Of a DNA stretch of 64,000 bases, positions 1 through 9,385 are shown one piece after another. The stretch's first letter is position 1. Every line of letters starts with the position of its first letter. This DNA comes from Flavisolibacter ginsengisoli DSM 18119 (GTDB lineage: Bacteria > Bacteroidota > Bacteroidia > Chitinophagales > Chitinophagaceae). Where the stretch lies: positions 62,001 through 126,000 of the forward strand of contig NZ_FQUU01000006.1 of assembly GCF_900129295.1 (NCBI RefSeq), given 5' to 3'. The translations under genes and the position numbers were made by a program. Below the pieces are notes generated by a model that saw only the letters and a list, made by a program, of their open reading frames with translations, was not told the DNA's origin and ran no database searches.

Positions 1-3000
1 GGCCTTGCCCCTATCTGAACAATTATATTTCTTCCAGCTTTATTAAACTTTACAGCATTGCTCAAGAGGTTTTTAAACAGGTAAAATAATTGATTATCGT
101 TTCCATTTATAATTGGCAATGAATCAGCAATAATTTCAACACTATGCTCTGAAATATATTCCTTCATGTCACTTGTGACTCTATCAAGAATTGCATTAAG
201 ATCAATTGGCTTAAGAACCTTTTTATCAGCCTCGATCTTTGTTAAAACAAGTATATCCTCAATCAACATATCCATCCTGCGCACTGAATTCGCCATTTTC
301 TTTATATAAGACTTACCAGTATCTGAAAGATTTTCCAATTCCCTGTTCAAAAGCCAGTCACTGAAAGTGTATAGTTTTCTTAACGGTTCCTTCAAATCAT
401 GGCTTGCAATAAAAGCAAATGAGGTGATCTCTTCATTTTTCTCTTCCAGCTCTTTGTTCTTCCTTTCCAGGATCATATTTAATTCGCTTAACTTTTCTTT
501 TTGCAGAAAAGTATCAGACACGTCATGCATCAGGTTCAAAACAGCATAGGTTTCACCTTTTTCATTCTTTAAGGGTATAAAGAAACGTTCGTAATATTTA
601 TCTGTATAAGTGCTTTTAGTATTTGGCAAATGAATGTAATGCCCGAGCAAGGCTTTCTTAAAGGCTTTATAGAGTAGTTCATCTTTTTCAATTTTTGGAA
701 AAAGCTCAAAAAGGTTCTTACCTATTGCGTGCTTTTTTGAAACCCCGGTTAATTCGGCTGACCTGCTATTCCAGGCAATGATATTTAGTTGCTGATCATA
801 CAGCATGATACGGTCAACACTGGAGTCTATTATGGCTTCAGCATATTGAGTTCTTTCTATTAATTGATTGCGCAATTCAACTTCATGGGTAATATCCTGT
901 AGAATACTTAAAATATGGGTTGGAACTTTATGCTGATCTCTTTTAAATACTTTGGAACGGTCTCTTATCCAAATGATCTTACCAGTGTAAGCAATCAGAC
1001 GGTATTCAATGGTCCTTATCTCATTGCTTTCAGCATGATGCATATCATTATTGAAAGTGATAAGTTTTTCACGGTCATCGACATGCACCAACTGTAACCT
1101 CCCGGAATAACCCATTTCAGTCATGACATCAGGTGATAAACCTGTCCATTCAGCCAGGCAGTTATTCAAATGAACCGTTTGCCTGGTGGCCACTTCATAA
1201 ATATTAATAGCATCCGGTACAGCCAGTGTAGTTTGAAATAACATCTCCTGGCTTTCCAGTATTTTTTCTTCTGCTAATTGAAGGGCTGAAATATCAATTC
1301 CCACTCCAAGAACTTTATACACATTACCTGAGTGGTCCTTAATTCCCGAGCCTTTAATTTTTAATGTTTTTATTTTGTCATTTACAATAATCTGTATCAA
1401 TTCTTCAAATGATTCTTTTCCATTGCGTATTTGCTCGATTAATTGTTCGGCCTTTGATCTATTCTTATACCTGGTATAATCAAGATATATCTCTGGCTTA
1501 ACTTCAATGCCAGGTTCTATCTCAAACAATTGATACATTCCCTCAGACCAATGGAATGAATTGCTCTCACATTCAAATTCCCAACTTCCCATATGGGCTA
1601 ACTGTTCGGATTGTTGAAGAATTTGTATATGCTTGAGTATGGCCTGTTCGTTGTTTTTCCTGTTTGTAACATCCTCCAGACTTACGACAACACTTTCTCC
1701 CAGTTTCATTGCTTTGATACAATACCAATACTTTGCACCATTGAATTGGAAAGTAAATTCATCTGTAAAATCAATGCCTGTTATAATAACAGTTGTAAGC
1801 TTTTCAAACATACCTGGCATTACTTGTCCATTACCAGCTTCACAGAATCTTTTCCCCTGCAATTCTGTCTTTAATAGAGCACAGGCCATATTGTTTGCCA
1901 GCACAAACTCAAAATCATAAATATCATGTTCTGCATTTCGCAATGCTTTCATTAACATCAAACCATTTGAAGAGGTATTGAATACAGAAGCAAGCAGATC
2001 GTTTGTTTCCTGTATGGCCTTTTGTGCCTTTTTAATATTTTCTATTTCATAAAAGACAACCACTATTCCATCTATTGTAGGAGCAATTGATACATTCAGC
2101 CAAATTTTTTTTGTGGGAGAAATAAATTCGTCTATTGTTGAAATACCTTCTTCCATTGCCTTTTTCATTGCCAGGTAAATAGGCGAAAATTCCAGATCTG
2201 GATAAAGTTCAAGTATAGATCTACCTAATATTTCTTCCTTTTCTATATTAAAAAAGTGAACAGCATTGTGGTTGACATATATTACCCGGTACTCATCATC
2301 CAGTTCGACATAGTTTTCATTGAGCGCATCAAGAACTTCGTTCTCTTTAACTAACCGCTTTTGAAGTTCATATTCCTTTATTAAATCATGGACGATCCAC
2401 AATATCCCTGATACTTCTCCCCTATCATCATACGTAGGTATAAGGTAGGTTTCAAAATATTCATTTTTGGGTCCGTATGTTGCAGGTATGTGGACTGTTC
2501 TACCTTTCAATGCTTCTCTAAATTGCTCATATGATGGATCATTAACAAAGGATGGAAATGTTTCCAGGATATTTTTCCCTATAACATCTTCACTTTTCAA
2601 ACCATAATATTGCTCTGCTTTTTTATTCCAATAAACATAATTCATGTTGTTATCCAGGCTAATAACCCTGTCAACTGAAGCCTCAAGTAAACTACTGATA
2701 ATATTTAACCGTTCATTTAAGCTTTGTCTTAATAGCACCTCCTTTGTTACATCATGCACTATATGCATAATGCCAATAACCTCTTTTCTTTCATCATCCC
2801 ATATTGGTAGCATATTAAGATCGTAATATTCATTTCCCATTATAGACTTGCTGGCTGAGAATGACAGCTTTTCTCCATTCAATACCTTCTCAAATAATGC
2901 CACTTCCTTCTCTGTTCTTAACATGGGAAAAACATCAAAGAAGTTTTTACCCAAGGCTTCATCTTTCAGAATCCTATATGTCACTTCACATTGCTTGTTC

Positions 3001-4679
3001 CAAATAAGAATATTATTGTTCAGATCCGTAACTATTATCCGGTCTACAATATTTTCAGATAAAATATTAACCATCTGAACCTGCTTTTGAAGCCTGGAAC
3101 TTAAATGCTCATAATGAGATACATCTTGAACAATTGCAAACAATAATACCTTATCCTGGATGTATTGAATGCGGAGATCAGCCTTCATATAATGAATGAC
3201 ACCCTTTTTGATCAACCTGAAATCAACAAACCGGTGATTCTTTAACTGCAAAACAGAGTCCCATTCATACAAGAAAATTTTCTGATCCTGGGGATGAATA
3301 TGATTTATCAGTATTTCTTTTTTCAAATCAATAGAATGAGGTTTTATACCCAGGAGGTTATAAAACTGTTCACTCCAATTATAATTTCCAGATTCCGGAT
3401 CAAAAACACACATCGCTAAACCTGCTACGTCTTCTACAAGTTTTTGTGAATTGGAAAGGAGCTCCATCCTGAAAGTAATGTCAGCCACCTTTTTTTCCAG
3501 CATCCTGGGAACAGTCACATCCTGAACTGTAGCAGCAATAATCTGCTCATCTCCATCGATCAACAATTTTGCCTTTTGGGTTAGATATCGAATTTTTCCA
3601 TCTGGTCTTGTAATTCGGAAGTCAATATTTGGCAGAACCTGTTCTGTAAGAAGTCTTTTATTGGCCTGGATAACCAATTCCTGGTCATCATGATGGATGA
3701 AATTTATAAAGCTGTTTAACCCTGCACCAATAGAGGGCGCTTTTATTCCAAACAACCTATATAAATTATCTGAAATGACCACTTTCCTGGTTAATAAATT
3801 GATCTGCCAATGGCCAAGTGAAGCATTCAGCTCATCAAAAACAATTTGTTGCCTGTAAATGCCAGCAAGATCAGCAACAGCTTTTATCTCCTTTTCACTT
3901 GTCTTTAGATCAGTTATATCCTGGAAAGTACCATATAGGATATTGTGTCCTTTTTGTGATTGGGTCCAATGGGATATGTATAGTACTTGTTTTTTCCCTT
4001 GTGTTGTTTGAATGCAAAATTCTATATGCAATGGACATTGTAATTTAAAGGCTTTGTTTATGTATTCAACTACTATATCCCTTTCTTCAGAATCAATGAA
4101 ATGGTTAAAAGTATTTAAATGAGCATTTAAACTTTGAGGTGGTAATTCAAAAATGCGGAAGACCTGGTTGGAATACCATGTCGCATTTGTTGATTGGTTG
4201 AAATACCATATAGCACTTCCAGTATACCGTTCAGATTTGGAATATAGCTCACTAATCAGCTGGAGATTATCTTTTTCTTTTAAAAACTGAGCTTGTAATA
4301 TAAACTGTTCAACAGTTTCGTTTTTTAAATCTTCTAATGTCAAAGTATTATTATCAACGTTCAGCTGATTTCCTTCCAGTTGTTTTACTTCACCAAAAGT
4401 AGTTATGATCCGAAAACACAGCTGGTCAATAACGCGCCCATTGCTTAATTTTTTATGTAGTTCAGTTACATCATCCGGGAAAATGATACTTTTTGTTCCT
4501 TCAAATTGTATTGGTGCATTAATTATAACATCACTGGTAAATACCTTATCGGTAACCAGGTTCCAGGACCATTGGCCGGAAACTATATAGAATTGATTGA
4601 GTAAAAGAATAGTTACACTGCGCTGGAAAGGCTCATCAGTTTTAAGTTTATCTTCTACCTGATCAAGTTTTACCTGCAA
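1..4679 (-). CDS. Multi-PAS sensor histidine kinase, C-terminus cut by window edge
   Basis: About 1,559 residues are visible, reading from a TTG at 4679 off the left edge. An in-frame TAA lies at 4719-4721 and there is no ATG or GTG near the start, so TTG is the only usual start. The protein is a chain of roughly ten or eleven PAS/PAC modules of about 120-130 residues. Several share a pattern such as 'DRIIVTDLNNNILIWNK...GKNFFDVFP'. A HisKA dimerisation helix follows, with the phospho-acceptor His near residue 1427 (motif IASHDLKEP), and the N-box (LFKNLLSNAVKF) near residue 1535. The G-boxes lie beyond the window. No signal peptide or membrane segment is seen, so it should be cytoplasmic and sense internal or diffusible cues such as redox state, ligands or light. 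Whether a receiver domain follows cannot be seen. Family assignment is firm; the signals and target are unknown. Confidence 0.9.
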   Translation of the reverse strand, partial: MQVKLDQVEDKLKTDEPFQRSVTILLLNQFYIVSGQWSWNLVTDKVFTSDVIINAPIQFEGTKSIIFPDDVTELHKKLSNGRVIDQLCFRIITTFGEVKQLEGNQLNVDNNTLTLEDLKNETVEQFILQAQFLKEKDNLQLISELYSKSERYTGSAIWYFNQSTNATWYSNQVFRIFELPPQSLNAHLNTFNHFIDSEERDIVVEYINKAFKLQCPLHIEFCIQTTQGKKQVLYISHWTQSQKGHNILYGTFQDITDLKTSEKEIKAVADLAGIYRQQIVFDELNASLGHWQINLLTRKVVISDNLYRLFGIKAPSIGAGLNSFINFIHHDDQELVIQANKRLLTEQVLPNIDFRITRPDGKIRYLTQKAKLLIDGDEQIIAATVQDVTVPRMLEKKVADITFRMELLSNSQKLVEDVAGLAMCVFDPESGNYNWSEQFYNLLGIKPHSIDLKKEILINHIHPQDQKIFLYEWDSVLQLKNHRFVDFRLIKKGVIHYMKADLRIQYIQDKVLLFAIVQDVSHYEHLSSRLQKQVQMVNILSENIVDRIIVTDLNNNILIWNKQCEVTYRILKDEALGKNFFDVFPMLRTEKEVALFEKVLNGEKLSFSASKSIMGNEYYDLNMLPIWDDERKEVIGIMHIVHDVTKEVLLRQSLNERLNIISSLLEASVDRVISLDNNMNYVYWNKKAEQYYGLKSEDVIGKNILETFPSFVNDPSYEQFREALKGRTVHIPATYGPKNEYFETYLIPTYDDRGEVSGILWIVHDLIKEYELQKRLVKENEVLDALNENYVELDDEYRVIYVNHNAVHFFNIEKEEILGRSILELYPDLEFSPIYLAMKKAMEEGISTIDEFISPTKKIWLNVSIAPTIDGIVVVFYEIENIKKAQKAIQETNDLLASVFNTSSNGLMLMKALRNAEHDIYDFEFVLANNMACALLKTELQGKRFCEAGNGQVMPGMFEKLTTVIITGIDFTDEFTFQFNGAKYWYCIKAMKLGESVVVSLEDVTNRKNNEQAILKHIQILQQSEQLAHMGSWEFECESNSFHWSEGMYQLFEIEPGIEVKPEIYLDYTRYKNRSKAEQLIEQIRNGKESFEELIQIIVNDKIKTLKIKGSGIKDHSGNVYKVLGVGIDISALQLAEEKILESQEMLFQTTLAVPDAINIYEVATRQTVHLNNCLAEWTGLSPDVMTEMGYSGRLQLVHVDDREKLITFNNDMHHAESNEIRTIEYRLIAYTGKIIWIRDRSKVFKRDQHKVPTHILSILQDITHEVELRNQLIERTQYAEAIIDSSVDRIMLYDQQLNIIAWNSRSAELTGVSKKHAIGKNLFELFPKIEKDELLYKAFKKALLGHYIHLPNTKSTYTDKYYERFFIPLKNEKGETYAVLNLMHDVSDTFLQKEKLSELNMILERKNKELEEKNEEITSFAFIASHDLKEPLRKLYTFSDWLLNRELENLSDTGKSYIKKMANSVRRMDMLIEDILVLTKIEADKKVLKPIDLNAILDRVTSDMKEYISEHSVEIIADSLPIINGNDNQLFYLFKNLLSNAVKFNKAGRNIIVQIGAR

Positions 4680-4967
4680 GACAGTCTCTTTTTGAAGGTG
4701 ATAAATAAAAAGCCTTATTTAGAATTCAATAACAACAGGGCAGGATCTATGTTTTGTATATAATACGGATTGACAAGTAAAGGAGTATGGTTAACAACAA
4801 GTTACAAAATGTTTTCAACATTAGATTTTCACTAATATAATTTTTATTAACAAATAGATTGTGGATATCCTAAGAACTAACTGTTCAGAAGATGCAATGT
4901 TGCTATCTGCCTTAATGATGCGTATAAAAACAGGAAAAGAGTTTACTTTAAATATTTCCAAAGAGCC

Positions 4968-5429
4968 TTACCAATTATTCATGTGCTCTTTATTAATTCT
5001 TTCGGATTCAATTATATCCCCCAAATTCCAATTAGGACTATAAGGAACGAAAAATGCTAACCAAATTGTCCTGGAAAGCCTCATCAAGGGGGGCTGCATA
5101 GCTAGTAGTAAGAAGGCATTAAATCCTATCCACCAGAAAAAACGATTATCGTGCAAAGAAAATCCTATAATAATCCACCAAAGAATAAAGCTGAGCACTG
5201 ATATTAATAAAGCCAGGGAATAACTAACCATGTTTGTACCATAATAAAATCCGGGCTCCATATCAAGAGGCTGGCCACATACCTGGCACCTGTCAAACAT
5301 TCTCATAAAGGAACGCAGATGATATGGATTATTACTTTGGTACATTTTACCTCTTCTACACCTGGGGCACTTATTTTGTAAAATCGACAGTATGAAATTG
5401 GGCTTTACTTCTTTTTTAATAGCACACAT
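4968..5429 (-). CDS. DUF983 family zinc-ribbon membrane protein
   Basis: The 153-residue protein begins with a cytoplasmic zinc-ribbon-like region containing two CxxC pairs (Cys21/24 in CPRCRRGKM and Cys48/51 in CQVCGQPL). Two hydrophobic helices follow, at about residues 68-92 and 98-120. This matches the DUF983 family, common in Bacteroidota and alphaproteobacteria and without an assigned biochemical role. The start ATG at 5429 gives the usual family length. It lies between the giant kinase and the MBL-fold gene, both on the same strand; the gap of 68 bases from the MBL stop would allow co-transcription. Confidence 0.85.
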   Translation of the reverse strand: MCAIKKEVKPNFILSILQNKCPRCRRGKMYQSNNPYHLRSFMRMFDRCQVCGQPLDMEPGFYYGTNMVSYSLALLISVLSFILWWIIIGFSLHDNRFFWWIGFNAFLLLAMQPPLMRLSRTIWLAFFVPYSPNWNLGDIIESERINKEHMNNW

Positions 5430-5497
5430 AATATTTCAACTATATAAACTTAGGATGTTCAGCAAAGCTATTAAAACATCAGTCAATGATTAGGTAA

Positions 5498-6307
5498 TTA
5501 ATAATTACTTCCTTTTAATATTTGAAGATATCTCTCTAATGAATAAATTACTGCTTGTTTTGCATTCTGCCGTATATACAAACCGAAGGCTCCATAAATA
5601 GCATCATATTCAAGATCAATAATACTATCCTGGATTTGAAGTATTGATTTTGCAGGAAGCGGTATCATATTGGGGTAACTATACATAAAAGATACTGTCT
5701 TCAGGTTAGGAGCTACCTGGATTGTATCCCCTGAAAAGATAGAACCTTTATCACGGGGCAAGTATAATATTGAAGCCCCGGGAAAATGCCCTCCGCAGCA
5801 TACTAGTCTGATTTCATCCCAAAGCAATTTCTCGTTTCCTTGCCATAATTCTATGGTTTCATCTCTTCTGCCCAACCATTTCTCATCATTGGCATGAATA
5901 AAAACCCGGGCTTTAAATGCATGACTCCATTCCACAATTGATGAATAATAATGCGGGTGGGAAATAGCAATTGCTTTTATACCTCCTAAGCTATGAATGA
6001 TTTCAATTGTTGAGGGATCAAGGTTAGTAATACAATCCCATAAGATATTGCCTCCCGGGGTTCTGATAAGGTGTGCTCTTTGATTAATGCCAAATGCAGG
6101 TGTAGAATATATGGCATACACATCCGGAGCTATTTTTTCAATAATATTTTTATGCTGCCGGTTAATGTTTTGCAAGGTGGTCCAGGATTGACCACCGAAT
6201 CCAATATATTGCCTGTCATCATTACATATGGGGCATAATAACGGAGGAACCTCCGAAGCTTCATATTGAACGCCACAGGTAGAACAGATAAAATTAGACA
6301 AGGACAT
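5498..6307 (-). CDS. MBL-fold metallohydrolase with N-terminal zinc ribbon
   Basis: The 269-residue protein opens with a rubredoxin-like ribbon (Cys8, Cys11, Cys25, Cys28) and continues into a metallo-beta-lactamase fold. The usual HxHxDH zinc motif reads SHPHYYSSIVEW, which keeps His117 and His119 but loses the Asp-His half. Later ligands are recognisable at GGHFPG (His174) and FSGDT (Asp194). The bi-zinc site may therefore be reduced to one metal, or the protein may bind a different ion or serve another purpose. The known superfamily includes hydrolases, flavodiiron proteins and dioxygenases; no substrate can be assigned. No hydrophobic signal is present, so it should be cytoplasmic. Confidence 0.8.
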   Translation of the reverse strand: MSLSNFICSTCGVQYEASEVPPLLCPICNDDRQYIGFGGQSWTTLQNINRQHKNIIEKIAPDVYAIYSTPAFGINQRAHLIRTPGGNILWDCITNLDPSTIEIIHSLGGIKAIAISHPHYYSSIVEWSHAFKARVFIHANDEKWLGRRDETIELWQGNEKLLWDEIRLVCCGGHFPGASILYLPRDKGSIFSGDTIQVAPNLKTVSFMYSYPNMIPLPAKSILQIQDSIIDLEYDAIYGAFGLYIRQNAKQAVIYSLERYLQILKGSNY

Positions 6308-6422
6308 AAAATAATTTAGACGAAAATACCCTTGTTATACTTTAATAATTATTACGGAAGTAATGAATTGAAGAAATTTACTTAGTACTTGTACATATTT
6401 ATACTTTTATTGACTCTATATG

Positions 6423-6459
6423 TAAAGAGCTGGAAAACTTTACATTATCCAGCTCTTTA
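6423..6459 (-). terminator. Terminator-like hairpin downstream of the ScyD/E-like gene
   Basis: A perfect 12-base inverted repeat (TAAAGAGCTGGA and its complement) with a 13-base loop starts 20 bases past the stop of the minus-strand lipoprotein gene. The run after the stem is not strongly U-rich on either strand, so termination is inferred from position and stem quality. Confidence 0.5.
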
Positions 6460-6478
6460 AAATGAATCTTTATTAAGA

Positions 6479-7639
6479 TTATAGGTCAATCTTAACCACT
6501 TGTCCACCTCCAATAGCAGCAGGGCTAAATCCCCAGTTGGAGACATAAAGATTTCCATCTGGCCCCATAGTCATACCAGTTGGCAAACTTAAACCAGTGG
6601 CAATAGTTGTTTTATTTCCCGAAGGATCAATTCTGATAACCTGCCCTAATCCAGGTGTTGGAAAACCTGATGGAGAACCCACTGTATTTTCTAAAACATA
6701 CATGCGGTCTCTCTTATCAATTACTAATCCCAGCACAGTAGTAAGACCGGTAGCCCAAATCTTGACTTCTCCACCCGGGTTAACTTTGTAAATGTTGGAA
6801 CTACCGTCCACAATGGGAAATGGATGAAGATTTCCAATGAAAAAATTCCCCTTGTATGCTAATGCTGTTGGAACCACATGGCCTTGAGTAGCTGAAATAT
6901 CAGCTACCCTGGTAATAGTTCCATCTGTGGTAACCTTTATAAAGTCGCCATGATTTGGCTCTACCACATAAAAGTCTCCCCTCACAACTTCCATGCTATA
7001 AGGTGTTCCATCCGGTTCAAAATCTTCTTCCTCAGGGTGTGCAACGGGGTGAGCCATCAGCCAGGAACTAATATCAGCTATCATTGTCCAGGTTCCATCG
7101 CTGTTTCTTCTTACAATGCCATTAGGCATAGAAGTTACTCCATGCGAACAACCGGCACCTGCTATCAAAGCATATAACGTGTTGCCAATAAATGCTACGT
7201 CTGCAACCCCTTCAACATCACCACCAATGATCTCATTAGCCGAACTTGTAGGCAAACTATTGGTTACTACAGTACGAACTCCAGCAGGGCTGATCATAGA
7301 GACACCAGCACCTGTTGGGCTTCCCAGGTAAGGGCCAACAGGAAATGGAACCTGTAAGCACTGGCCTACAGTTGAGTTGACACCGCCTATGCCACCTTCC
7401 GCCACATAGAGATTACCATCAGGTCCAAATTCCAAACCCCTGGGGTTATTTAGCCCTGTAGCAAAAATGTGCATTGTAGCAGTCATTGCAGTTGCGGGTT
7501 TTTTCATTAAAGAACTTTTCCTAAGAGAGACTGCATTTTCTTTAGATGTAGTACTGGAGTTTGACGATTCCTGCTTCTGACAGGAAATGACAAATAGAGC
7601 AAAAACTAAAGCTCCTAAGCATTTTGATTTTTTTGACAT
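6479..7639 (-). CDS. ScyD/ScyE family beta-propeller lipoprotein
   Basis: The 386-residue protein has a lipoprotein signal with the lipobox ending in VISC (Cys20). A low-complexity Ser/Thr linker leads into a six-bladed-propeller-like body. Repeats of the form 'GLNNPRGLEFGPDGNLYVAEGG', 'GLVIDKRDRMYVLEN' and 'GLSLPTGMTMGPDGNLYVSNWG' resemble NHL/SMP-30 blades and the ScyD/ScyE family, named from cyanobacterial scytonemin clusters. No scytonemin genes are nearby, so a pigment role is not supported. A surface or periplasmic sugar-, lactone- or protein-binding role is only a guess. The start is fixed by a strong Shine-Dalgarno site at 7643-7650, which is unusual for this phylum. Confidence 0.8.
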   Translation of the reverse strand: MSKKSKCLGALVFALFVISCQKQESSNSSTTSKENAVSLRKSSLMKKPATAMTATMHIFATGLNNPRGLEFGPDGNLYVAEGGIGGVNSTVGQCLQVPFPVGPYLGSPTGAGVSMISPAGVRTVVTNSLPTSSANEIIGGDVEGVADVAFIGNTLYALIAGAGCSHGVTSMPNGIVRRNSDGTWTMIADISSWLMAHPVAHPEEEDFEPDGTPYSMEVVRGDFYVVEPNHGDFIKVTTDGTITRVADISATQGHVVPTALAYKGNFFIGNLHPFPIVDGSSNIYKVNPGGEVKIWATGLTTVLGLVIDKRDRMYVLENTVGSPSGFPTPGLGQVIRIDPSGNKTTIATGLSLPTGMTMGPDGNLYVSNWGFSPAAIGGGQVVKIDL

Positions 7640-7642
7640 AAT

Positions 7643-7650
7643 TCCTCCTT
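7643..7650 (-). promoter_or_regulatory. Unusually strong Shine-Dalgarno site
   Basis: On the minus strand AAGGAGGA stands a few bases before the ATG at 7639. Bacteroidota genes generally lack such sites, and most neighbours here have none. It supports the start chosen for the ScyD/ScyE-like gene and may mean high expression or acquisition from outside the phylum. Confidence 0.6.
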
Positions 7651-7860
7651 ATAGTTTTGATGAAATACACTACAGTGAATAGATTACACAGCATTCAAGG
7701 TTATCCTGAGCACTGGAAAGTGAACGGATGCTGTAAATAATCTCCAAAGGGAATAGAAAAAGGGAGGATGAATATATTAGTGGTTATCGAGGATAATTTG
7801 GAATGCTTATTAAAGCTACTATAAATTTATGCGAGTAGGAAAAACATATTGGTCGAATTT

Positions 7861-8691
7861 CTATAGATGATTTTCAAGCTCATCTTTCCATAAAACAAAA
7901 CCATTCATTGGCTTTGTGTATTGATGTATTATCCTGATAAAATTATCACCGGAAGATTTCAAATAAGCTTGTTTACCCTGAGCTTTTATTAAAGAAAGTA
8001 TATCCGGCAAATTAGCCAATGCCAATTTTAAGGATTGCCTGTTTTTTTCTATTGTCCAAATATAAGTAGCTTCTTCAGTATCCAGAGTTTCCCAGACCAG
8101 TAAATAATCTGTAGAGCCTTCTAATAAAAATAGAAATGAAAATGGTTTTAAAATAAAGCGTAACCTCATTAATTGGTGCAAGTGTTGGCCAGAAAGATAC
8201 CGGAGATGGTTATAGTGCCTGCTTTAGGAAACTGTTATTATATCATCAAATAATTCCTGTTCATTATTATATAAATTAGAAAACCCCAGGTCCTGATTCT
8301 CTAAAGAATTAAACAGGTTATCCATTGTTAAAGGAGTAAAACCTGATGGGATTAATATCTTTTTAGAAGAAATTTTTCGCGCCCATTCCAGTTTTATTGC
8401 TTTCATCATTCTTTCATCAATACTGTCAATTTGAGTGGAATGAGCACGGATAATATAATTGCCATTATCAAGTTCTGTTATAACAGCCAATACATCTATC
8501 TTATTTGAACTAAAGATCTGTATAAAATATTCTTTAATAGCATCAAACTCTTCCCTGATATAATAATTTATGATAGTAAAGTCCAATCGCTTATTCAATG
8601 AACTAACAAAGTGCCTAAAACTTACGCCACCATAATGAAAGCGAACATCCTTAATGTAAAATTGAAAATTATGTTGTAATTCCTCAGCCAT
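7861..8691 (-). pseudogene. Hypothetical protein gene split by an in-frame TAA stop
   Basis: Two adjacent ORFs (8691-8224, 155 residues, and 8223-7861) are in exactly the same frame, separated only by a TAA at 8226-8224. The second part reads on from the stop as convincing protein (HYNHLRYLSGQHLHQLMRLR) before its first TTG (8181) or ATG (8169), which suggests one ancestral gene of about 276 codons. I recognise no domain. The first part is acidic and hydrophilic; the second includes a VWETLDTEEATYIW stretch. Alternatives are two separate genes, programmed stop readthrough or an assembly error. I favour a recent nonsense mutation. Confidence 0.6.
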
Positions 8692-8843
8692 TCAGCTTCC
8701 CTTACTTAGTTCAATTTTATAAAATAATTTACACTGTCCCATTATGTTTGAAAGGGGTGTTCTTTTGCAAATTAAATTAAACTGCAAACAGTTTCAATGG
8801 TGGATTTTAATATGCAACAATTAATTTATAATTTAACAGTGTT

Positions 8844-9311
8844 ATGAAACCTTGGTCATCCATACTGCCTGCACTATTTTTTTCCATTTTCACATTTATT
8901 TCATGTTATAAAATTGAAACAGAAAAAAATTCCTTGCCACAGGGATATTCCGTTTCTCAAATTATTGGAACCTGGAAAATAATAGGAGTAACATCTGATA
9001 AATCTTATGACTGGGATGGCAATGGATCTACAGAAAAGGATATTTACAATACCTGGAATGATTGTAAGAAAGATAACCTTTATCAATTTAGAGTTAATTA
9101 TTCAGGCTCCTACAAATTAGATTGCACATCCTCTAAAGAAGGAACATGGTATCTGGGAGGTACAACAATGTTAGTGTGGGGACCTGTTGGGGCCTCGCTT
9201 GAATATGAAAAGATATTTTATATGACTACAGATACCATGAAAACACAGAGCGAGGTAATGAATCCAGACGGCCAAACCTATACCATTATTAAAGTCTGGA
9301 AGCTTCAATAA
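8844..9311 (+). CDS. Lipocalin-like lipoprotein
   Basis: The 155-residue protein has a lipoprotein signal ending in FISC (Cys21). The mature domain begins with a GTWKIIGV motif typical of lipocalin-like proteins of Bacteroidota, then beta-strand-rich sequence with EGTWYLGG and a C-terminal VWKL. Two cysteines (in WNDCKKD and KLDCTSS) could form a disulfide. It is probably anchored in the outer membrane. The ligand is unknown. It stands alone between the divergent interrupted gene and the gluconate operon. Confidence 0.75.
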   Translation: MKPWSSILPALFFSIFTFISCYKIETEKNSLPQGYSVSQIIGTWKIIGVTSDKSYDWDGNGSTEKDIYNTWNDCKKDNLYQFRVNYSGSYKLDCTSSKEGTWYLGGTTMLVWGPVGASLEYEKIFYMTTDTMKTQSEVMNPDGQTYTIIKVWKLQ

Positions 9312-9385
9312 ACAGAATAGAGAGCATTCCAATCTAATTAATAGTTTATAATACTTACTTTCCTACTTCTTTACTAAAGATTACT

